A DNA stretch of 40,804 nt from Candidatus Cloacimonas sp. (GCA_035403355.1 DAONFA010000022.1:1-40804), one strand, 5' to 3'. Positions 16,564 through 24,310 are shown, numbered from the stretch's first letter. The notes: generated by a model from the letters alone, not told the origin. Numbers and translations: made by a program.

Positions 16564-17109
16564 TTATTCATTTTTTTGGAAAGGCATACCCAGCTCTTGT
16601 AACAGAGCACGGCATTCCTCATCGGTATTAGCGGTAGTTACTATGGTAATATTCAGTCCCCGAATCATATCTATTTTATCATAATCTATTTCCGGAAACA
16701 CGGTTTGTTCTTTTAACCCGAAGGAAAAATTCCCTCTACCGTCAAAAGCATTAGTAGAAATACCGCGAAAATCTCTAATTCTCGGTATCGCCAGGGAAAT
16801 AAGCCGATCGTAGAATTCATACATTACTTCATCTCTTAAAGTAACTTTACAGCCAATAGGCATTCCTTTCCGCAGCTTAAAATTGGATATGGATTTATGG
16901 GCTTTGGTTACTATGGGCTTTCTGCCACATATAAGTTCCATATCTTTCACGGCATTATCCAAAATAGCTTTATTCTGGGTTGCCTGTCCAACTCCCATAC
17001 TTACCACAATCTTTTCCAGGCGGGGAACCTGATGGGGGTTTTTGTAACCAAAGCGTTTGGATAAGGCATCCATAACCTGATTTCTATAGCGTTCTTTCAA
17101 ACGGTTCAT
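16564..17109 (-). CDS. rplE: 50S ribosomal protein L5
   Basis: L5 binds 5S rRNA and forms part of the bridge to S13. The 181 residues include VPRLEKIVVSMGVGQATQNK, RKPIVTKAHKSISNFKLRKG, MPIGCKVTLRDEVMYEFYDR and NFSFGLKEQTVFPEIDYDK, all diagnostic. Length is standard. It lies 12 bp after rplX and 10 bp before rpsZ. Confidence 0.97.
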   Translation of the reverse strand: MNRLKERYRNQVMDALSKRFGYKNPHQVPRLEKIVVSMGVGQATQNKAILDNAVKDMELICGRKPIVTKAHKSISNFKLRKGMPIGCKVTLRDEVMYEFYDRLISLAIPRIRDFRGISTNAFDGRGNFSFGLKEQTVFPEIDYDKIDMIRGLNITIVTTANTDEECRALLQELGMPFQKNE

Positions 17110-17121
17110 TTCTTATCTCCT

Positions 17122-17442
17122 CTAAAGCTCATCACCGCTTTTTTTACAAACACGAATCCGGTGTCCTTCATGAATTTGATAAACCGGTTTGGAAACGGCA
17201 TTCAGTTTCTCATTAAACAGCATAACATTGGAAGCTTCTATCGGTGCTTCCATAGTAATAATTCCACCTTGAGGATTTTGTTGGGTGGGCTTAGCATGCT
17301 TTTTAATCATATGCACTTTTTCCACAATCACTTTTCCGGTTTTGGGGAAAACCTTTAGAATATGACCTTTTCTGCCTTTATCGTCACCGGCTATTACTTT
17401 TACAAGGTCACCTTTTTTAAATCGTATTTTATTCTTTGTCAT
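17122..17442 (-). CDS. rplX: 50S ribosomal protein L24
   Basis: L24 is an assembly-initiating protein near the tunnel exit. The 106 residues have the KOW motif (FKKGDLVKVIAGDDKGRKGH followed by ILKVFPKTGKVIVE) and the conserved NPQGGIITMEAPIEASNVML segment. Length is normal. It is 8 bp after rplN and 12 bp before rplE. Confidence 0.96.
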   Translation of the reverse strand: MTKNKIRFKKGDLVKVIAGDDKGRKGHILKVFPKTGKVIVEKVHMIKKHAKPTQQNPQGGIITMEAPIEASNVMLFNEKLNAVSKPVYQIHEGHRIRVCKKSGDEL

Positions 17443-17450
17443 TATTCCCC

Positions 17451-17819
17451 CTACAGAACTTCCGGAGCCAGTGAGACAATTTTCATATAACGAGCTTCTC
17501 GCAATTCCCGTGCTACCGGACCAAAGATACGAGTTCCTTTAGGTTCATGTTTTTCATCAATTATCACTGCAGCGTTATCGGAAAAACGGATATAAGAACC
17601 GTCCGGACGACGCAATTCTTTGCGTGTGCGAACTATAACGGCTCTTTCCACACTTCCCTTTTTCACTTTTCCACCGGGAGTGGCACTTTTCACCGCAATT
17701 ACAATTACATCTCCAATTGAGGCATATTTGCGCTGTGTGCCTCCCAGAACTTTAATACACATAGCTTTCTTGGCACCGGAGTTATCGGCAATATTTAACA
17801 TAGTTTGAACCTGAATCAT
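17451..17819 (-). CDS. rplN: 50S ribosomal protein L14
   Basis: L14 sits at the subunit interface, next to L19, and contacts 16S helix 14. The 122-residue sequence is highly conserved: MIQVQTMLNIADNSGAKKAM, IKVLGGTQRKYASIGDVIV, SATPGGKVKKGSVERAVIVR and ARELREARYMKIVSLAPEVL. It lies 15 bp after rpsQ. Confidence 0.98.
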   Translation of the reverse strand: MIQVQTMLNIADNSGAKKAMCIKVLGGTQRKYASIGDVIVIAVKSATPGGKVKKGSVERAVIVRTRKELRRPDGSYIRFSDNAAVIIDEKHEPKGTRIFGPVARELREARYMKIVSLAPEVL

Positions 17820-17834
17820 CTTTCCTCAACTCCT

Positions 17835-18089
17835 TTATTTGCTTCTTTCCACTATTTTATGCAATGTCCAGCGTTTACGGGCACTCAGAGGACGGGATTC
17901 CATAATTTGCACTACATCGCCTTCGTGAGCGGAATTGTTTTCATCGTGAGCCATAAATTTCTTATGCCTGCGGACTGTCTTTTTATACAAGGGATGAATA
18001 AATTGACGCTGAACCCGCACTACGATGGTTTTATCGTTTTTATCGCTGACGACAATTCCCTGTTTAATCATTTTATGTGTTGTAGCCAC
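17835..18089 (-). CDS. rpsQ: 30S ribosomal protein S17
   Basis: S17 is an OB-fold protein that binds the 5' domain of 16S rRNA early in assembly. The 84 residues contain GIVVSDKNDKTIVVRVQRQF, HPLYKKTVRRHKKFMAHDE and GDVVQIMESRPLSARKRWTL. It lies 3 bp after rpmC, with a 15-bp gap to rplN. Confidence 0.96.
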   Translation of the reverse strand: MATTHKMIKQGIVVSDKNDKTIVVRVQRQFIHPLYKKTVRRHKKFMAHDENNSAHEGDVVQIMESRPLSARKRWTLHKIVERSK

Positions 18090-18092
18090 TTG

Positions 18093-18290
18093 TCACCTCA
18101 GTTCTTTTTCTCTTTCTTTCATAACTGTTAATATTCTGGCGATATCTCTACGGACATTCCGAATCCGATCCGGACGGTCTATTAAATTCTTGGCTTTTTG
18201 AAAGCGAAGATTAAATAGCTCTATACGCAGTTCTTCCAGCGTTGTATTCAATTCTTCTATGCCTAACTCGCGAATTTCCTCTATTTTCAT
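18093..18290 (-). CDS. rpmC: 50S ribosomal protein L29
   Basis: L29 is a two-helix protein at the tunnel exit near L23, a docking area for trigger factor and SRP. The 65 residues MKIEEIRELGIEELNTTLEE and LFNLRFQKAKNLIDRPDRIR match the family. The start overlaps the end of rplP by 4 bp (ATGA), implying translational coupling. Confidence 0.95.
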   Translation of the reverse strand: MKIEEIRELGIEELNTTLEELRIELFNLRFQKAKNLIDRPDRIRNVRRDIARILTVMKEREKELR

Positions 18291-18706
18291 AACTCTACTC
18301 CTTCACGAGTGATAAAACGGGTTTTAATCGGCAGTTTATGAGCAGCCAGGCGTAATGCTTCTTTGGCAACTTCAATTTCCACCCCTTCAATTTCAAAAAG
18401 AACTCTACCTGGACGCACTACTGCTACCCAATATTCTGGAGCTCCTTTACCTTTTCCCATACGAGTTTCAGCTGGTTTTTTGGTAATCGGCTTATCCGGA
18501 AATATTCTAATCCACACCTTTCCTTCGCGTTTCATATGACGGGTAATGGCAATACGACATGCTTCAATTTGGCGGCTGGTTATGAAAGAATCTTCCAGAG
18601 CAATTAAGCCATAATCACCAAAGGAGACATTGCATCCAGTCCAGGATAATCCTCTTCTTCTACCCTTCATCATCTTACGATGTTTAACTTTTTTGGGCGC
18701 TAACAT
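18287..18706 (-). CDS. rplP: 50S ribosomal protein L16
   Basis: L16 organises the A-site region of the peptidyl-transferase centre. The 139 residues have MLAPKKVKHRKMMKGRRRGL, GLIALEDSFITSRQIEACRI, GKVWIRIFPDKPITKKPAET, RMGKGKGAPEYWVAVVRPGR and KLPIKTRFI. It lies 12 bp after rpsC and overlaps rpmC. Confidence 0.97.
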   Translation of the reverse strand: MLAPKKVKHRKMMKGRRRGLSWTGCNVSFGDYGLIALEDSFITSRQIEACRIAITRHMKREGKVWIRIFPDKPITKKPAETRMGKGKGAPEYWVAVVRPGRVLFEIEGVEIEVAKEALRLAAHKLPIKTRFITREGVEL

Positions 18707-18718
18707 TGCTTATCTCCT

Positions 18719-19369
18719 TTATTTATCTAAAATATCACCCTTGTAAATCCATACCTTAATACCGATAACGCCATAAGTAGTATTTGCTTCCAAATTGGCA
18801 TAATCAATATCGGCACGAAGCGTATGGAGCGGGGTTCTGCCTTGTTTATAACTTTCTGACCGTGCTATTTCCGCTCCACCCAAGCGACCTGAAACCTGCA
18901 CTTTAACTCCTTGAGCTCCTTCTTTCATAACATAGCGGATAGCCATTTTCATTGCTCTGCGAAAAGAAACACGCTCTTCCAACTGGCGGGCTATTTCTTT
19001 AGCTACCAAACGCGCATCCAGCCACATCTTTTCAATGGGCTCAATATTGATGGAAACGGTGAGAGGGCTTTTCCGTTCTTTATTAATAAAAACATTCAGC
19101 TCATTGCGAAGTTTATCTATATCTTCCCCTTTCTTTCCAATCACTAAACCGGGGCGGGCAGTATAGATATCAATAATAATTGAACTCGTCTTACGCGAAA
19201 TCTTTACTTTGGAGACCATCTTATCGCTCAACCGCTTATGAATATAGTTGCGGATTTTGATATCTTCCTGGAGAAAATCCACATACGAGGTTCCTTGAGC
19301 AAACCAGATAGATTCGGTCTCTTTATTAACACCAATACGGTATAAAACAGGATGTATTTTTTGTCCCAA
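18719..19369 (-). CDS. rpsC: 30S ribosomal protein S3
   Basis: S3 lies at the mRNA entry channel with helicase activity. The 216 residues start MGQKIHPVLYRIGVNKETES. A type-II KH domain includes RPGLVIGKKGEDIDKLRNEL. The C-terminal domain has VSGRLGGAEIARSESYKQGR and TPLHTLRADIDYANLEANTT. The length is near the family's lower range, without an extended tail. It lies 10 bp after rplV. Confidence 0.97.
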   Translation of the reverse strand: MGQKIHPVLYRIGVNKETESIWFAQGTSYVDFLQEDIKIRNYIHKRLSDKMVSKVKISRKTSSIIIDIYTARPGLVIGKKGEDIDKLRNELNVFINKERKSPLTVSINIEPIEKMWLDARLVAKEIARQLEERVSFRRAMKMAIRYVMKEGAQGVKVQVSGRLGGAEIARSESYKQGRTPLHTLRADIDYANLEANTTYGVIGIKVWIYKGDILDK

Positions 19370-19379
19370 GGTCTTCCTC

Positions 19380-19721
19380 CTATTCTTCTAAAGTTTGTAA
19401 TTCCAGGGAGATATGACAGGTCTGTTTCCTAATCATAAAAGCTCTACCCTGAGCTCGGGGCATAAAACGTTTCATCTGCGGTCCCTCGTCAGCAGTTGCT
19501 ACAATCACATAAAGCTTATCCAAATCAACTTTCGGATCCTGATTTTGGGCATTGGCAATGGCAGAAGCCAATAATTTATGTATAATTACTGCAGCTCTGC
19601 GATGCGAAAAACGCAAGATACTTTGAGCTTCCGTTACTGGTTTATAACGGATTGTATCTAACACCAATCGTGCCTTGCGGGCTGAACCGAGAGCATAGCT
19701 AAGTTTTGCTGTTGCTTCCAT
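19380..19721 (-). CDS. rplV: 50S ribosomal protein L22
   Basis: L22 lines the exit tunnel with a long beta hairpin. The 113 residues include LGSARKARLVLDTIRYKPVT, EAQSILRFSHRRAAVIIHKL, SAIANAQNQ and the hairpin region FMPRAQGRAFMIRKQTCHIS. Length is standard. It lies 9 bp after rpsS and 10 bp before rpsC. Confidence 0.97.
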   Translation of the reverse strand: MEATAKLSYALGSARKARLVLDTIRYKPVTEAQSILRFSHRRAAVIIHKLLASAIANAQNQDPKVDLDKLYVIVATADEGPQMKRFMPRAQGRAFMIRKQTCHISLELQTLEE

Positions 19722-19730
19722 TTCCTTCTC

Positions 19731-20009
19731 CTATTTCGTCACTTTTTTCTTCTTTTCTTTATGACCACGGTAGGTGCGGGTAGGAGAAAATTCGCCTAAT
19801 TTATGACCTACCATATTTTCAGTGATATAAACGGGAACAAATTTATGTCCGTTATGGACACTGAAAGTATGGCCTATAAACAAAGGAGTTATCATTGAGC
19901 GACGAGACCAGGTTTTTACAACGCTTTTCTTGCCTTCAGCGTCCAATGCTTCTATTTTTTTCAGCAGATGAGCGTCAACAAAGGGTCCTTTTTTAATTGA
20001 TCGTGCCAT
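19731..20009 (-). CDS. rpsS: 30S ribosomal protein S19
   Basis: S19 is in the small-subunit head and contacts the A-site tRNA region. The 92 residues MARSIKKGPFVDAHLLKKIE, TWSRRSMITPLFIGHTFSVH, GHKFVPVYITENMVGHKLGE and FSPTRTYRGHKEKKKK are textbook. It lies 16 bp after rplB. Confidence 0.98.
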   Translation of the reverse strand: MARSIKKGPFVDAHLLKKIEALDAEGKKSVVKTWSRRSMITPLFIGHTFSVHNGHKFVPVYITENMVGHKLGEFSPTRTYRGHKEKKKKVTK

Positions 20010-20025
20010 TTTCTCTATCCTTATT

Positions 20026-20853
20026 CTATTTCTTAACTGCTTTCACGATATATTTATCGCTATATTTACGAGTTTTTCTGGTCTTTCCACCTTTGGAAAG
20101 TTTACCCCAGGGGGAAACAGGATGTCCGCCTCCGGACGATTTACCTTCACCTCCACCCATTGGATGATCTACAGGGTTCATTGCTACACCGCGAACTGTA
20201 GGGCGAATTCCCATCCAGCGTTTGCGTCCTGCTTTTCCTATTTGAATTAAAGAGTGGTCGGGATTGCTTACCGTTCCAATCGTGGCAAGACATTCCTTGC
20301 GAATTAAATGCACATCATTGGACGGCATTTTAACATGAACATAATCTCCATCTTTAGCTACAACCTGGGCATAAGTTCCTGCACTGCGAGCAATTTGACC
20401 ACCTTTGCCTTTTTTCAGTTCAATATTATGCACAAAACTGCCTAAAGGTATCTTTTCCAGGGGAATGGCATTTCCCACAGCGATTTCGGCATCGGGACCG
20501 CTCATCACTTTTGTTCCCACTTCCAAACCTTCAGGAGCAATAATATACCTTTTTTCTCCATCTACATAATGCAATAATGCTATGCGAGCCGTCCGATTAG
20601 GATCATATTCAATAGCGGCAACTTTTGCCGGAATACCAATTTTATCTCTCTTAAAATCTATAATCCGATAGTGGCGTCTATGGCCTCCACCTCTATGACG
20701 GCAGGTAATTCTACCGGAATTGTTTCTCCCGCCGGTTTTATGTTTCGGTTTCAGCAGCGATTTTTCCGGTGTGCTTTTGGTTATCTCATCAAAAGTGTAG
20801 CCAGTGCGAAAACGCAGGGTTGAAGTAGTAGGTCTATATTTCTTAATTCCCAT
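20026..20853 (-). CDS. rplB: 50S ribosomal protein L2
   Basis: L2 is needed for subunit association and peptidyl-transferase activity. From ATG 20853 the protein is 275 residues, the normal length: MGIKKYRPTTSTLRFRTGYT, SGRITCRHRGGGHRRHYRII, DFKRDKIGIPAKVAAIEYDP and the conserved VDHPMGGGEGKSSGGGHPVS near the peptidyl-transferase centre. GAGGT lies about 4 bp before this ATG. A longer in-frame start would overlap rplW and is rejected. Confidence 0.97.
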   Translation of the reverse strand: MGIKKYRPTTSTLRFRTGYTFDEITKSTPEKSLLKPKHKTGGRNNSGRITCRHRGGGHRRHYRIIDFKRDKIGIPAKVAAIEYDPNRTARIALLHYVDGEKRYIIAPEGLEVGTKVMSGPDAEIAVGNAIPLEKIPLGSFVHNIELKKGKGGQIARSAGTYAQVVAKDGDYVHVKMPSNDVHLIRKECLATIGTVSNPDHSLIQIGKAGRKRWMGIRPTVRGVAMNPVDHPMGGGEGKSSGGGHPVSPWGKLSKGGKTRKTRKYSDKYIVKAVKK

Positions 20854-20863
20854 TTTTACCTCA

Positions 20864-21151
20864 TTATGCCTCAAAATCGGCAATCTTATCGCCTTTACGA
20901 AGAGTTACGATTGCCTTTTTCCAATCGGGTCTTTTACCATTATATTTACCCAAGCTCTTAGGTTTTCCCTGATAGCGAATTGTATTTACAGCCAGCACTT
21001 TAACGGCAAAGATCTGTTCAATAGCTTTTTTGATTTCTATCTTATTGGCATTCATACTCACTTTGAAGCTGTAAGTATTTTCTTTCTCCACCAAATTACC
21101 GCTTTTTTCAGTAATTATAGGACTGATTATTATATTGCGCGGGTGTATCAT
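20864..21151 (-). CDS. rplW: 50S ribosomal protein L23
   Basis: L23 at the tunnel exit is the main docking site for trigger factor. The 95 residues contain IIISPIITEKSGNLVEKENT, YSFKVSMNANKIEIKKAIEQ, FAVKVLAVNTIRYQGKPKSL and KKAIVTLRKGDKI. The start overlaps the rplD stop by 4 bp, indicating coupling. It lies 10 bp before rplB. Confidence 0.96.
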   Translation of the reverse strand: MIHPRNIIISPIITEKSGNLVEKENTYSFKVSMNANKIEIKKAIEQIFAVKVLAVNTIRYQGKPKSLGKYNGKRPDWKKAIVTLRKGDKIADFEA

Positions 21152-21783
21152 TTGCTGAATACCTCCTCCACTTTTTTCAGGGCTTCATCCGTCATAATTA
21201 TGTAGCTGCTTTTCAGAATTTCATAGGCATAAATGCTATCGGCACGGTCTGTCATAACTTCCGGTAGATTGGCAAAACTATTTACGGTTGAAATGTGATG
21301 CCCGTCAGTCACTACAAGCTTATTCCCTTTTTCCGGAATAATTTTTTGTAAGAAATCCAGAGCCAGTTTTGTGCTGGGCTTATCAAAAGAAAGGTTATCA
21401 ACAATCATTATTCTGCCTTCGCGTGCTCGGTCAGTTAAGGCAACTTTCAATGCTAAACGCTTTTTAGTGCGGGGAATTTTCCGATACCAATCTTTGGGAA
21501 AAATAGGAAAAGCTCTTCCACCATGAACGCGAACAGGACTTCTGCGAGCTCCAACTCTGGCATTACCGGTTCCTTTTTGCTTAAAAAGCTTTTTAGTGCT
21601 GCCGGCAGTCATACTTCTATTTTTCTTTTGCACTGTGCCTTGACGCTGATTTCCAAGATACATTGTAATTACTTCATTTAGTAAAATCTTGGGAGAATTC
21701 ACTTCCACTTCAAATATGCTTGCGGGAAGATCTACCTCTCCTAAAAGTTCACCTTGCATATTATATCTTTTTGCTGTCAACAT
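21148..21783 (-). CDS. rplD: 50S ribosomal protein L4
   Basis: L4 contributes a tunnel-lining loop. In gamma-proteobacteria it also represses the S10 operon; no such leader site is recognisable here. The 211 residues show the loop region GSTKKLFKQKGTGNARVGAR followed by RSPVRVHGGRAFPIFPKDWY, then KIPRTKKRLALKVALTDRAR and the C-terminal YIIMTDEALKKVEEVF. It lies 10 bp after rplC. Confidence 0.97.
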   Translation of the reverse strand: MLTAKRYNMQGELLGEVDLPASIFEVEVNSPKILLNEVITMYLGNQRQGTVQKKNRSMTAGSTKKLFKQKGTGNARVGARRSPVRVHGGRAFPIFPKDWYRKIPRTKKRLALKVALTDRAREGRIMIVDNLSFDKPSTKLALDFLQKIIPEKGNKLVVTDGHHISTVNSFANLPEVMTDRADSIYAYEILKSSYIIMTDEALKKVEEVFSK

Positions 21784-21793
21784 AAGATACCAC

Positions 21794-22426
21794 CTATTGT
21801 TCCTTGTGAATTGTTACTAAGGAATTACGATAACCCGGCACTGCACCCTTAATCATAATAAGATTATTTTCCGGATCAACTTTTATCACTTTGACCCGAT
21901 GCACAGTAACTTTACTATTGCCATGCTGACCAGCCATTTTCATTCCTTTAAATACGCGTGAGGGTTGTGCACATTGACCTATGGAACCAGGACCGCGAAA
22001 GGATTCATGGCTGCCATGAGAACTGATAAAACCATTAAAATTATGCCTTTTCATCACACCGGTAAAGCCACGACCCTTAGAGTTCGCCGAAATAGAAACG
22101 ATTTCGTTCTCTCCAAATATATCCGCTTTTAATTCATCCCCGATTTGGATACTTTCAATATCCTGTCCTCTTTCAGAACGAAATTCACGCACATAACGAA
22201 AATAGGGGCTGTTGTATTTTTTAAAATGCCCTTGTAGCGGCTTAGTTACCTTGCGTTCGGGAATTTCTTCAAAACCAATTTGTAATGCCTGATAACCATT
22301 TTCTTTCTCTGTTCTTTTACAGATAACTTTGCAAGGTCCTACTCTAATAACTGTTACGGGAATTACCTTGCCTTCGCTGTCAAAGACCTGGGTCATTCCT
22401 ATTTTTTTACCAATTAATCCAATCAT
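21794..22426 (-). CDS. rplC: 50S ribosomal protein L3
   Basis: L3 initiates large-subunit assembly and reaches the peptidyl-transferase centre. The 210 residues start MIGLIGKKIGMTQVFDSEGK and include SKGRGFTGVMKRHNFNGFIS, SHGSHESFRGPGSIGQCAQP and VFKGMKMAGQHGNSKVTVHR. The length is normal for the family. It lies 2 bp after rpsJ. Confidence 0.97.
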   Translation of the reverse strand: MIGLIGKKIGMTQVFDSEGKVIPVTVIRVGPCKVICKRTEKENGYQALQIGFEEIPERKVTKPLQGHFKKYNSPYFRYVREFRSERGQDIESIQIGDELKADIFGENEIVSISANSKGRGFTGVMKRHNFNGFISSHGSHESFRGPGSIGQCAQPSRVFKGMKMAGQHGNSKVTVHRVKVIKVDPENNLIMIKGAVPGYRNSLVTIHKEQ

Positions 22427-22428
22427 CC

Positions 22429-22755
22429 TTAGCTCCTTGTGTTAGCTTTGATTTCTACATGGACACCGGCAGGCAAACTAAGTTTCTTAAGAGCATTAGT
22501 GGTCTGCTGCGTAGGATTAACGATATCAATTAGCCGTTTGTGAACAAGCATCTGAAACTGATCCTGACTCTTTTTATCAGCATGGGGACTACGCAAAATA
22601 GTATAAATAGTTCGGTCGGTGGGTAACGGAATGGGACCGATAACTTTAGCTCCTGTATTACGAGTGGATTTCATAATTTCAGCAACGGACTTATCCAAAA
22701 GACGATGATCATAAGCTTTCAGTTTTATGCGTATTCGGTTATCGCGTTTACTCAC
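22429..22755 (-). CDS. rpsJ: 30S ribosomal protein S10
   Basis: S10 is a small-subunit head protein (and the NusE transcription factor). From GTG 22755 the 108-residue protein starts VSKRDNRIRIKLKAYDHRLL and has STRNTGAKVIGPIPLPTDRT, SPHADKKSQDQFQMLVHKRL and LPAGVHVEIKA. GGAGG lies about 6 bp before the GTG. It is the first recognised gene of the cluster. Its start codon overlaps the end of a 60-codon leader ORF (stop 22748-22750), so initiation may depend on ribosomes finishing that ORF. Confidence 0.96.
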   Translation of the reverse strand: MSKRDNRIRIKLKAYDHRLLDKSVAEIMKSTRNTGAKVIGPIPLPTDRTIYTILRSPHADKKSQDQFQMLVHKRLIDIVNPTQQTTNALKKLSLPAGVHVEIKANTRS

Positions 22756-22930
22756 TGGAACCTCCAAATTTATGCAATAGAACTCCCGCTGGAGAAATAC
22801 GAAACTTTAACGGAGCTCCGCTATCCGGGCAGGAAATCAAACTGCGGTTTGTTTTTGTTAAATGGCGGGAGGGGTTAATTCCCTTCCCTAAGCGATACTC
22901 ATTAGGAGTATCACAATTAATGGATGACAT
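22748..22930 (-). CDS. 60-aa leader ORF overlapping the rpsJ start
   Basis: ATG 22930 is preceded by a perfect AGGAGG (22935-22940) at 4-bp spacing, the strongest ribosome binding site I noticed in the window. The 60-residue product begins MSSINCDTPNEYRLGKGINP and ends VLLHKFGGSSE. It has two Cys and no membrane segment. Its stop lies inside the first codons of rpsJ (GTGAGTAA), a classic coupling arrangement. It matches no family I know. It may be a real small protein, a regulatory leader peptide, or a repeat-derived sequence that happens to be translated. Confidence 0.5.
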   Translation of the reverse strand: MSSINCDTPNEYRLGKGINPSRHLTKTNRSLISCPDSGAPLKFRISPAGVLLHKFGGSSE

Positions 22931-22979
22931 TGTTCCTCCTAAAGAACTATAAGCCCCTGCAAAATATGGGACTTGTGCT

Positions 22980-22996
22980 ATACGCTCCAAGCGTAT
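22980..22996. promoter_or_regulatory. Perfect palindrome at the predicted S10-operon start site
   Basis: ATACGCTCCAAGCGTAT has 7-bp arms around a 3-base centre. Placed against the extended -10 at 23004-23012, it falls at or just after the predicted transcription start. It could be an operator or a 5'-end hairpin of the ribosomal-protein mRNA. Confidence 0.45.
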
Positions 22997-23003
22997 TCAA
23001 TAA

Positions 23004-23012
23004 TTTATACCA
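23004..23012 (-). promoter_or_regulatory. Extended -10 promoter of the S10 operon
   Basis: Minus-strand TGGTATAAA matches the extended -10 pattern TGnTATAAT. TTGACA occurs at 23035-23040 but is 25 bp away, outside normal spacing. It is the best promoter candidate upstream of the ribosomal cluster. Confidence 0.5.
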
Positions 23013-23068
23013 AAGAATTTGAGGTCGCTGAAACTGTCAAATATTTTTTTTCAGCGAAATGGAAAAAA

Positions 23069-23157
23069 GCGAAATAGCGAAATAGCGAAATAGCGAAATA
23101 GCGAGATAGCGAGATAGCAAGATGGCGAGATAGCGAAATAGCGAGATGGCGAGATGG
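23069..23157. repeat. 8-bp tandem repeat GCGA(A/G)AT(A/G), about 11 copies
   Basis: Eighty-nine bases consist almost only of GCGAAATA/GCGAGATA variants. It lies in the divergent intergenic region between the S10 operon and the methyltransferase gene. The open frame across it on the minus strand is a repeat artefact. Confidence 0.9.
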
Positions 23158-23230
23158 AAATTGAGGGTAGCATAAAATTATGTTGTTATCCTGTAAAAAG
23201 AGAAAAGACAAAACCACCATATCTAACAAT

Positions 23231-23339
23231 GAACTCATGAACTCCGAACTCCGAACTTTGAACTTTGAACTCCGAACTTTGAACTCCGAACTTTGAACTC
23301 CGAACTTTGAACTTTGAACTTTGAACTTTGAACTTTGAA
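23231..23339. repeat. 7-bp tandem repeat GAACT(C/T)(C/T), about 15 copies
   Basis: Heptamers GAACTCC and GAACTTT alternate irregularly over 109 bases. On the minus strand this reads as SSKFKVQ-like repeats, which I regard as non-coding. It is a probable length-variable locus. Confidence 0.9.
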
Positions 23340-23356
23340 ATCTGCGTAATCTGCGG
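23339..23356 (+). repeat. ATCTGCGTAATCTGCG dispersed repeat, copy 2
   Basis: The same 16-mer as at 8287, directly after the heptamer array, followed by two AATCTGCGGGAAACA-type partial copies to about 23395. A weak TTATCA-17-TATAGA (23406-23434) beyond it could be the promoter of the methyltransferase gene. Confidence 0.5.
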
Positions 23357-23455
23357 GAAACAAAATCTGCGGGAAACAGCACTCGCGGGAAAACACCTTG
23401 CCTTATTATCATTTTCGCTTAGTTTAATTATAGAGAATAAATCATCGGACTATAT

Positions 23456-24166
23456 ATGAACTACATTGAACACTATCACAATGATGCTCTGGAATTTGAT
23501 TATTGGGGAGAGGATTTAATTTCCCCTGCAGAAATTAGGAGAAATCAATTTATCTATCACCTGTGCTCTGTTAAGCCCCACCAAAAGGTCTTGGATATTG
23601 GCAGCGGAAGAGGATGGTTTTCTTTGCATTGTGCCCAAATAGGAGCAGAAGTTACTGCCATAGACCTCAGCGCTGAAAATTTAAAGCGGATTAAGCAAAC
23701 TGATCCACAGATTAGAACTATTTACGGAGACGCCTGTAATCTCAATCTTGCAGGAGAATCTTTTGATCTTATCGTTGCCATGGAAGTTTTGGAACATCTT
23801 GTTGACCCTGTTTTGGCAATAAATAACTGGAAAAAGCTGCTACCTCCAGGTGGAACCTTATTTGTTACAGTTCCTTACAAAGAAGTTATCCGCTATTCGC
23901 TTTGCATTCATTGTAATCGCAAAACACCTGTGAATGCTCATTTGCATAGTTGGGATATACCTAAATTGACCTCTTTGCTTGAAGATAATGGATTTTATGT
24001 TTTGAGGACAACATTATTTGCCCACAAATTGCTTACCGCCTTAGGTCTGGATAAAAAAATGCAGAAGGTTTCTTTTAATTTATGGAATTTTCTGGATAAG
24101 CTTTGTGGAACAGGTAACGATAAATATAGCTATTTAGCCGTAAAAGCCATCAGGCAGAAGGATTAG
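23456..24166 (+). CDS. Class I SAM-dependent methyltransferase
   Basis: The 236-residue protein has the Rossmann methyltransferase core: motif I VLDIGSGRGWF (about 45-55), the acidic Asp70 after strand 2 (VTAIDLS), GDACNL at 91-96, and the motif IV/post region FDLIVAMEVLEHLVDP. This is the methyltransferase type 11 (UbiE-like) pattern. After the core, CIHCNRKTPVNAHLHSW forms a Cys/His insert seen in some small-molecule methyltransferases. The substrate cannot be inferred. ATG 23456 has no evident Shine-Dalgarno. It is transcribed alone, divergent from the ribosomal cluster. Confidence 0.8.
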   Translation: MNYIEHYHNDALEFDYWGEDLISPAEIRRNQFIYHLCSVKPHQKVLDIGSGRGWFSLHCAQIGAEVTAIDLSAENLKRIKQTDPQIRTIYGDACNLNLAGESFDLIVAMEVLEHLVDPVLAINNWKKLLPPGGTLFVTVPYKEVIRYSLCIHCNRKTPVNAHLHSWDIPKLTSLLEDNGFYVLRTTLFAHKLLTALGLDKKMQKVSFNLWNFLDKLCGTGNDKYSYLAVKAIRQKD

Positions 24167-24193
24167 GAGAGTGGAGTAGTTACTGCTTTATTT

Positions 24194-24310
24194 TTGTTTT
24201 GACTTACAATTATGCCACAGCCCTCTCTGTAACTACAACTCACAAATTGTAAACCCTGGCAACCAGATTATAACTGACCTCCTTATTTCAAAATTGTGAG
24301 TTAAAACAAG
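24194..24310 (+). repeat. MITE-like element, copy 2
   Basis: It runs from TTGTTTTGACTTACAATTA to AATTGTGAGTTAAAACAAG, with the same terminal inverted repeats and internal AACTCACAAATTG as the inverted copy at 162-279. It lies 28 bp past the methyltransferase stop, between convergent genes. Confidence 0.7.

Noticed and set aside
22931..22990. Longer version of the leader ORF starting at TTG 22990
   Set aside because: The perfect AGGAGG selects ATG 22930, and TTG 22990 lies in the palindrome near the predicted transcription start.
23005..23412. 135-codon minus-strand frame with SSKFKVQ-like repeats
   Set aside because: It is the translation of the 7-bp and 8-bp tandem arrays; the period of 7 simply avoids stops.
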